In this document: in pieces, positions 57,836 through 64,000 of the stretch | Numbering within the stretch: position 1 is the first letter of the stretch | Layout: each line of letters begins with the position of its first letter | Origin: Plutella xylostella | Lineage: Eukaryota > Arthropoda > Insecta > Lepidoptera > Plutellidae | Assembly: GCF_932276165.1 (NCBI RefSeq) | Contig: NC_063993.1 | Span: 9,434,001 to 9,498,000 of the forward strand | Reading direction: 5' to 3' | Length of the DNA stretch: 64,000 nt | Program-made: the position numbers and the translations under genes | The notes under the pieces: generated by a model | Database searches by the model: none | Seen by the model: only the letters and a program-made list of their open reading frames with translations | Told to the model about the DNA's origin: nothing

Positions 57836-58133
57836 CAATAATGTTACTTAAGTTTCAAAGAACCCATAGGATATATGCACTCACTGAGCTACTGACACTC
57901 TTTTCAAAATAAATAATAAAAAAATGACAATTATAAATTTGAGCATGGCCAATTCACATTGGTATGACTATACTTAGTGTTGCAGTCCTCAACGCGAATG
58001 TGGCGCATTTAATACAGGGTTTTTATATTCCTGGTTTGGCTATAAACTTTTATAGTTTAAAAAAAATTGCAAAACTTGTATTAGACGGGCAGGTTCGTTT
58101 CTTCGTCGATTTAGAGTTTAGAGAGTGACCCCC

Positions 58134-58429
58134 GGCTCTTGTGTACCGTAGTCAGAGTTGAATGCACTCGGCTTGCAACCTCGCATACACACGGCACGGC
58201 TCAATAGCCAGAATAATTAACTTGTATGCACAGCGAATGTTTAAAACTACCTTTTTAACTTCACAAACACGAAAAATTATATTCCCCTCATGTGAAAGGT
58301 TTACATTTGGCGTATGAATAATTTATGTGCGCATTTCATGCACTTCGTATGGCCGCCGATGCTGCGTGCTTATTTATTATTATTTGTCGATTTAAGGGGG
58401 TTTTCTTTTAACCACGACAAAGGATAGGG
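58134..58429. other. unassigned spacer
   Basis: No gene. A complex, moderately GC-rich patch. Confidence 0.4.
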
Positions 58430-58600
58430 GTGTTATAGGTTTAATGTGTATATGTATCTGTCTGTGGTAGGGTAGCTCCTAATGTTTGAACGGATTTCCG
58501 TTTTGATTTTTGTGCGGGGGATTGGTAATGTTGCCTCTTGTGTTCTTAGCCATAATTATATTATCAAAATCGGCTTAGCCATTCCAAATGTTGAATGTGG
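58430..58600 (-). repeat. interspersed repeat, family T, copy 2
   Basis: GGTGTTATAGGTTTAATGTG, TATCTGTCTGTGG, GTAGCTCC and AAAATCGGCTTAGCC run as the complement of 48671-48875. Confidence 0.5.
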
Positions 58601-58647
58601 GGAGTTTTATCGTTGGTTAGGTTATTCAATTCACGACATTTTTCAGC

Positions 58648-58717
58648 GGGGGGGATGAACGAATGAACGAGAATTGTCACGCAATCGGCACACTTAATAC
58701 AACGAGATAGCCCCCCG
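58648..58717. mobile_element. Family B fragment
   Basis: GGGGGGGATGAACGAATGAACG, GTCACGCAATCGGCACAC and TTAATACAACGAGATAG followed by CCCCCC. A short relic of family B. Confidence 0.55.
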
Positions 58718-60067
58718 GATATCGTGGGACTATGTAAGGTACCGCTGAAAACGCTTAATGTATGCCAAGTGCTTTTTTTAAACTGTGGCCTCCCCTTAAC
58801 GCCAACGGCTATTTGGCTTATTTAACAATTTTTTTTATGGTATTCAATAGTATTCATCTTTTAGCGATATTTGTTGAGAGTTATAATCTCTGCTCTGTAG
58901 CATTTTGTTTAACCTCGGCTTAATAACATACAGCATGTTGCAAAAGTGTTGACTTACGCTTCTTTTGGTCACCAAAATAATAAAACGGACAAAAAAATAC
59001 TAGTACACTACAAACTACAACCAATAAGCAGGCAGTCTTATCGATAATAGCGACCTCTTACGATGAACCTACAGGTTGCAAAAAATTGCATTTAGACATG
59101 AAATACTTAACATAAAAGCTAAATTCACAGCTTCTTATTAAGCTATAAGTTAACTTTGAAGCTTTTTCAGAAACTGGGGCACTGAACAATTGTATTTTGT
59201 CGGATAAACTTTGTTCAGTTTCTTACTAAAGAATCGCGCAAGTAGAAATTTTATTTCAATATCTTATCTACTGAACGCCCACAACGTCTGCGAAGGGACG
59301 GCTCAATTAAAATGTCTTATCTAAAAGGGAATAATGATTAGCTATCTTTAAAGGATATCTCTAGAAGGCATTTGTGAGGCATCTTACGAATGACAGATGA
59401 ATTCTGTGTATTCCTTACCTTTTGAGCATTTCTTCTGAATCACAGCGATTCTTGAAACAATCATTTTTTTTTTTTTTTTAGGTCGATTTACACCAAACGA
59501 ATATAGTAGAGCTAGACTAACAATACAAGAACGCTTTCAAGAGACCGATCTAGCTCTTTGCTTTTTAAACACACAAGCTTTATTTTAAAAGATTCCAAAT
59601 ACCTAAGGCTCTCATTCCAGCTCTGAATTCGCTTGATGTAAATAGACTTGTAAGCGAATAAAAATTACCAACTCATTCAAAGTAAGTCAAGGCTAGCCAA
59701 GGCCTTTTTAAATAAAATACGAGAGTACACCAAAACTTTTAGCCGTTCCGGAAAGAAATCATTAAACATGCACAGCATTAATTTCCGAAAACGGCAAACT
59801 TTGAATTTTGCCGGAAAGTTCGAAAATAAACAACACGCAAGTCTGGACGTCAGGGATTGAAATTATCAAGTTATTTAATAAAATAGACGATAACTCGAAT
59901 GAGTCGTCCACTCCCGCGAGGACTGATAAAAGGAAATAAGTTTAAACGAGAAAAGTTCGCTTTTTGTTGGCAAGATAGCGCCAGAGATGAAGTAGAGCCC
60001 GCCTTCACTCGTGGCTCTTGCGATGCAACATTTACAACATTCGTGTATTCCTGCTTTACCCGGAACT
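58718..60067. other. unassigned sequence
   Basis: No gene. A T17-type run lies at 59463-59480. From about 59680 the sequence is complex and continues across the LINE insertion (60955-61080) as one unbroken host stretch. Confidence 0.42.
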
Positions 60068-60079
60068 GAGTAGTAAATT

Positions 60080-60932
60080 AAGAGATTAAAAGATGTTTTT
60101 AAGCTTGTAGAGTGGAAAAGACTGGGCATTAACGTCAATGGCGAATATATCTCTCATCTACGATTTGCTGATGACATAGTTATTATGGCGGAAACGCTGG
60201 AGGAGTTAGGCGAAATGCTCACAGACCTCAATGATGCCTCTAAACAAGTTGGGCTGAAAATGAACATGGACAAGACAAAGGTCATGTCGAACGAACATGT
60301 TTCATCATCGCCCGTAACTGTAGGAGGTGTCACCATCGAAGTTGTCGATCAGTATCCCTACCTAGGACAAGTGATCCGATTAGGTAAATCCAACTTCGAT
60401 AAAGAGGTAGCTCGTAGAATCCAACTCGGATGGGCAGCGTTCGGGAAATTACGACACATCTTCACTGAAAACATACCTCAGTGTCTGAAAACAAAAGTTT
60501 TCAATCAGTGCGTGTTGCCAGTGATGACTTACGGAGCCGAGACGTGGTGCTTCACCAAAGGGCTTATCCACAAGCTCAGAGTTGCTCAGCGTGCTATGGA
60601 AAGGGCTATGTTAGGCGTGTCCCTGCGAGATAGGATTCGTAATGAAGAAATCCGCAGGAGAACTAAAGTTACCGACATAGCCAAAAGGATTAGCACGCTG
60701 AAGTGGCAATGGGCTGGCCACGTAGCCCGCAGAGCCGACGACCGCTGGAGTAGAAAGGTTCTGGAGTGGAGACCCCGTGTCGGCAAACGGCGTGTCGGTC
60801 GCCCCCCCAACCCGTTGGTCTGATGATCTGCGGAAGGTAGCGGGAAGCCGCTGGATGCAGATGGCGGGTGACCGTTTGGGGTGGCGATCGTTAGGAGAGG
60901 CCTATGTCCAACAGTGGACTACAGAAGGCTGA
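60080..60932 (+). pseudogene. RTE-like reverse transcriptase C-terminal part, frameshifted
   Basis: The frame is open from 60080 and contains FADD at 60164-60175 (the RT active-site box, as in LRFADDIVIMAE), then GLKMNMDKTKVM, a VLPVMTYGAETW segment and the LINE-typical WAGHVAR near 60714-60734. It ends early at 60823 because a run of seven C at 60802-60808 shifts the frame by one. The other frame continues with TRWSDDLRKVAG and YVQQWTTEG to a TGA at 60930-60932, just before the (GA)n tail. Endonuclease and the N-terminal RT blocks are missing, so it is inactive. The longest single frame is 212 codons from ATG 60185. Confidence 0.92.
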
Positions 60933-60943
60933 GAGAGAGAGAG
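60080..60943 (+). mobile_element. RTE-like LINE, 5'-truncated, with TSD
   Basis: An 864-bp LINE copy begins inside the reverse-transcriptase domain and ends with a (GA)n tail directly after the ORF stop, as usual for RTE elements with tiny 3' UTRs. AGTAGTAAATT occurs at 60069-60079 and 60944-60954 as an 11-bp target duplication. Removal would restore a continuous host sequence. Confidence 0.9.
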
Positions 60944-60954
60944 AGTAGTAAATT

Positions 60955-62422
60955 CATACATGCTTGCAACAAGATTTTTAGGCAGCGATGCAATGGTGAC
61001 ATACGTCATCGTCAGCAGGGTGAAAAGATCAGCCGCTCGATTGCTCGTGACTATAGTTTGATGAATATTGGAAACAGCCATTAATACGCGACGTTTGAGA
61101 AGAAAAACATCTGATACGTAGAACTACCATTCAATATGTATAGATTGTGAATGTACATAACATTTACATACATTATATATTAGCATCAACCTATGAGGCT
61201 ACAGCATCAATGTATGTAATGTTTATTGAATTAGGTCACACGCATAAACCTTGATCATCATCAGCCTACCTTGCTAATGTTAATGGGATACGTCCTAAGA
61301 AAAATAATCATTTTGAATAATATGCTGATGATGTGAATTATTAATTTTCCGCCATACATACCCCATTTTTCCATAACAATCAGGCCGTTCGCAGATAAAC
61401 TGTCTAGTATTTTTCCTAGTAAAGTCTAAATCCTGGAATTCTACTGCGAAACTGCAGAATAACTTCTGTTAAATCGACTCCGGAAATTTGAACACGACTT
61501 AAACATGGATTCTTTTTTAAACTCAACGCTTTTCTAAAGTCTCCGAGTTTGCAGATAGAAAATTCAGCTAGCGTTAGACAAGCAAGACAGACCAAAAAAT
61601 ACAAAAAAAGAAAGTAGAACTATCTAGAACAGTTTTCATACTAACATGAGATAGTCACCACACACTGAAAATTTTAACATGCAATGGACAATATGGACAA
61701 TAGGACATACAACATTTGCCTCTGGAATTTAAACATAGGAATTTAGGTCTTCCGGGGAAAACGAAAGCAGTGTACAGGAAAACTATTTCTAAGTATACTA
61801 ACTAACAAGAATCAAGGCAAAAATATTAAAATATTTCTTTACTTACAGCTTTCGCAACTGGTATTACTTTCTTCTCCATTTCGCAAATTAACATTAAATC
61901 ACGACGGCTGTCGGATTATTCTTTAATTTTGTATCCCGCCAGAATTGTTTCAACATTAACGAAGGGTAAAGAGAAAAGTTGATACTAGTTAAGAGGTCAT
62001 AAATTATAACTATGAGCGAAGTTGGTCTGAGAGCCGCGCGAGGTCGCGGTGAGGGGGGTGAGGGGAGGGCTGGGGACGGAGCGGGGGTATACGCTAAAGC
62101 GGATAGCGTTTGGGTCACTTTTAAAGCCCAACAGAAATTAAAATTCTTGCGTTTGGAAGTTACAAATAACAGTTTCAGAACCTACAGGCTTATGTGAACG
62201 CGTTCTTATACATGTTGAAAGGTGGAGGTGGATCGCTAATTATTATGTCAAGTGTAGATACTATCATGAAAGTAATAATAACCTACTATTTACCAAACTA
62301 TCTTTTAGGGGTACACGAAATATTGTACTTTTTATACGTCCTGCGCACCCTGGGCAGCTGGGCTTTTCCCCGACACGATAAGACTTTCCTCACCGCAGTG
62401 ATAACCCTTCGTTCAGCTGTAG
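60955..62422. other. unassigned sequence
   Basis: No gene. An imperfect inverted repeat (ATTTACATACATT / AATGTATGTAATG) lies at 61159-61224. The GC-rich tract at 62040-62090 is listed separately. Confidence 0.42.
62053..62087 (+). other. G-quadruplex-type tract
   Basis: Five G runs of length 6, 4, 3, 4 and 5 (62053-62058, 62062-62065, 62067-62069, 62072-62075, 62083-62087); the first four are separated by loops of 3, 1 and 2 nt. This satisfies the usual G3+ quadruplex pattern in otherwise AT-rich DNA. Confidence 0.7.
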
Positions 62423-62503
62423 TGCACTCACGAGCAATGACATAGTTCCACCTGCCTTTGTCGTTCCATATGTCACTGGAACTTTTTCATTGCTCGGGAG
62501 TGT
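62423..62503. mobile_element. Family A MITE, 81-bp near-palindrome
   Basis: TGCACTCACGAGCAATGACA at the left and TTTTTCATTGCTCGGGAGTGTA at the right; AGTTCCACC and CATATGTCACTGGAACT in between. Almost only the two terminal repeats remain. Related to 2153-2242. Confidence 0.75.
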
Positions 62504-63010
62504 ATTGGTCACCGTCACGATTCTATTTTCGGGGTCTTACCGCTATTTTCGTGGCTCGATCCTCAGTCGCGGAGCCTGTGTCGTTAATAATAAATTGTTA
62601 CCTAACTATGTGGATAAGAACACTATAAAGTTAGCTAAATGCAATAATACCTTAGGGACCAAAAGAGACGTTTCAATGTTACCGAGACATTTTACAGATC
62701 TAAGTAAACCTACTTATTGAATGTTTTACCAAGAAACATTGAAGATAATTTTCAAATTATTGCTTCACAACATTCTTAACTGAGAATTTTGTTCTTCTAC
62801 CGTGTTTGAGTCCGAATAAAGTGAAGCCTTGAATAAGAATGCCTGATTCATTCGCTTATAAGTTGCGATTCACTAAAGATGATCAAAATGGAGTCAATAT
62901 CAATAGCAGCTTATTAAGAGACATTACAGCTTAGCTACATAATAAAACATAATAACAGAAAAAGCGATGGGTACCATCTGTACACAACTACACATAATTT
63001 AATTAAATCT
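62504..63010. other. unassigned spacer
   Basis: No gene or repeat recognised. Confidence 0.42.
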
Positions 63011-63020
63011 ATTATGTCTG

Positions 63021-63409
63021 TACGGAAGCGTCCGTAGTCGAGGGGGCCTCAGTGATCGTAACTGATCGCTGAGGTTAAGCAACAACTGACACGGTCAGCC
63101 ATTGGATGGGTGACCAATTTCAAGTGGTGCTTTTCTGGACGCTTCCGTGCTTTGGATGGCACGTTAAGCCGTGGGTCCCGGTTGCTGCTACGGCAGCAGT
63201 CGTTAAGCCTAGTCAGAGGCCTTCGGGCGGCTTGAAAACATCTGACAGTCGGGTTGCCCACTTACCCGACAACTCTCTCAGCACAAGCTTGCTTGTGTTG
63301 GGGTCCACCAACCCGCACTTGGCCAGCGTGGTGGACTAGGCCTAAACCCTTCCTTCATTGGAAGGAGACCCGTGCCCCAGCAGTGGGGACGTAATGGGTC
63401 GTGATGATG
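63021..63409 (+). mobile_element. 5S rRNA-headed SINE, full length with TSD
   Basis: The head (63022-63148, 127 nt) copies 5S rRNA architecture: GAGGTTAAGCAAC (63071-63083) and GGTCAGCCATTGGATGGGTGACC (63093-63115) are the 5S internal promoter region. ACGGAAGCGTCC (63022-63033) pairs perfectly with GGACGCTTCCGT (63137-63148), as 5S helix I does. The body and tail follow: CCACCAACCCGCACTTGGCC, CCTTCCTTCATTGGAAGGAG, CCCCAGCAGTGGGGACGTAA and (GAT)n. ATTATGTCTG flanks it exactly (63011-63020 and 63410-63419). This is a SINE3-type element. The 77- and 70-codon frames inside are shadows. Confidence 0.9.
63022..63148 (+). ncRNA. 5S-like pol III head of the SINE
   Basis: This part should fold like 5S rRNA: a 12-bp closing stem and the A-box/intermediate/C-box positions (about 50-95 of the head). 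It is not a functional 5S gene, since the remaining 5S sequence is strongly altered and the transcript runs into the SINE body. Confidence 0.7.
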
Positions 63410-63419
63410 ATTATGTCTG

Positions 63420-64000
63420 AGCTGAGATCTGGCCTAAAAGTTACAACTTCACCATAACGCCTTAACTTTACCTTACGAGATACGATCTGATTATTGTGCA
63501 GAATGAGGCTTTACGCAAATTACCTGAAATAAACTTCATAAAATACCTACTTTAAGTATTGAAAATTTCAGGGAGGTGTACCTAAAGTATTTACCTGCAA
63601 CTACTTTTTTGTACTGGGATTAAGTACCGGATAGGTAGGTAAGGATATATTATTATAACCTGACTTTGATAATTTCAGTGATAAAACTCCAGCCTGTATA
63701 ACCAAAGCTGTATAACCATGATAAAATTACAATCATAACGTTTGTACCTAACTCTTAAACCTTATAGATCGTAAAAAATACTGATCACAAAATTTTATGT
63801 AATCCCTGGCTAAAAGCTATCAAGAAAGTATATTTAGAGTTTTGTCCCAAAAGATTGAATCCGAGTAAAACCATTCGATTATGTAGGCCCTATATTTTCA
63901 CCTCCCATTTTTATATGGGTTAGATGATTTGAGGAGCGCTAACTTTTTTATATTCCTCATAAAGTTTAGGCTGTCCCCATTTTATAATAATATTATGATG
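63420..64000. other. AT-rich unassigned sequence
   Basis: No gene or repeat recognised up to the window end. Confidence 0.45.

Larger units (their letters stand above)
56864..58133. mobile_element. nested family B-ended element with transposase-like cargo
   Basis: Ends GGGGTCACTTACTAAATCGACG (56864) and TCGTCGATTTAGAGTTTAGAGAGTGACCCC (ends 58133) are inverted. Inside, a family B hairpin (CACGCAATCGACACGC / CCGATTGCGTG) fills 56897-56996. A second pair of inverted ends lies further in: AAGCCAAACCAGGAATATAA at 57137 against TTATATTCCTGGTTTGGC at 58023, with CTATAAAAGTTTA words outside. A family P insertion (about 57030-57130) splits the left inner end. The inner element holds the exon at 57307-57439. 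The layering is inferred. Confidence 0.55.

Noticed and set aside
63106..63339. 77-codon frame as a gene
   Set aside because: It lies wholly inside the 5S-headed SINE.
1..64000. CRISPR array, bacterial operon or viral insertion
   Set aside because: No regularly spaced identical repeats, no ribosome-binding-site-led gene series, and no viral protein motif could be seen.

Overview
The window reads as nuclear DNA from a ditrysian moth or butterfly. It is AT-rich and full of TAGGTA/TACCTA words. It carries many interspersed repeats that I know from memory as typical of Lepidoptera: tRNA-headed SINEs, fold-back MITEs, a repeat that starts TCCTAACTAATATTATA and ends CTAG, and RTE-type LINE tails. 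No bacterial gene organisation, rRNA operon, CRISPR array or complete tRNA is visible. All family assignments come from reading the sequence, because no search could be run.

I could not support any host protein-coding gene in the 64 kb. Every open frame is short (151 codons at most outside the LINE), and the only recognisable protein-coding matter belongs to mobile elements. The best is a 5'-truncated RTE-like LINE at about 60080-60943. It has an FADD reverse-transcriptase core, one frameshift in a run of seven C, a (GA)n tail and 11-bp target duplications. There is also a 123-bp LINE 3' end at 29983-30105 with an 11-bp duplication, a short LINE 3' end near 50051-50162, a possible LTR-element 3' end near 47779-48440, and a transposase-like first exon at 57307-57439. 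The window is therefore probably a long intron or an intergenic region.

Layout. 1-11 kb holds two inverted copies of an unusual ~740-770-bp element (2835-3571 and 9311-10083). Each has 9-bp target duplications and about two dozen degenerate 15-bp units around a unique core; one copy is inserted in a hairpin MITE. A tRNA-derived SINE (4088-4425) is inserted in another MITE. 11-23 kb is mostly unassigned AT-rich sequence with fold-backs, a hAT-type element (19876-20353) and two Helitron-like repeats. 23-45 kb is mainly unassigned sequence with scattered MITEs and some GC-richer islands that could be regulatory. 45-57 kb is dense in TIR elements: PIF/Harbinger-type at 45-46.4 kb, two copies of an ACCGACTTC-ended element (one with its end copied in inverted orientation), and an exact 231-bp tandem duplication at 53.3-53.8 kb. 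56.8-64 kb contains a nested TIR element with a transposase-like exon, the RTE LINE, a G-quadruplex-type tract and a complete 5S-rRNA-headed SINE (63021-63409) with a 10-bp target duplication.

The elements work as layers, not as a pathway. SINEs and MITEs sit inside older MITEs, and target duplications give the order of insertion at several loci. The most original signals are the degenerate-15-mer element, the 5S-headed SINE with its closed 5S-like stem, and the self-inverted end of the ACCGACTTC element.
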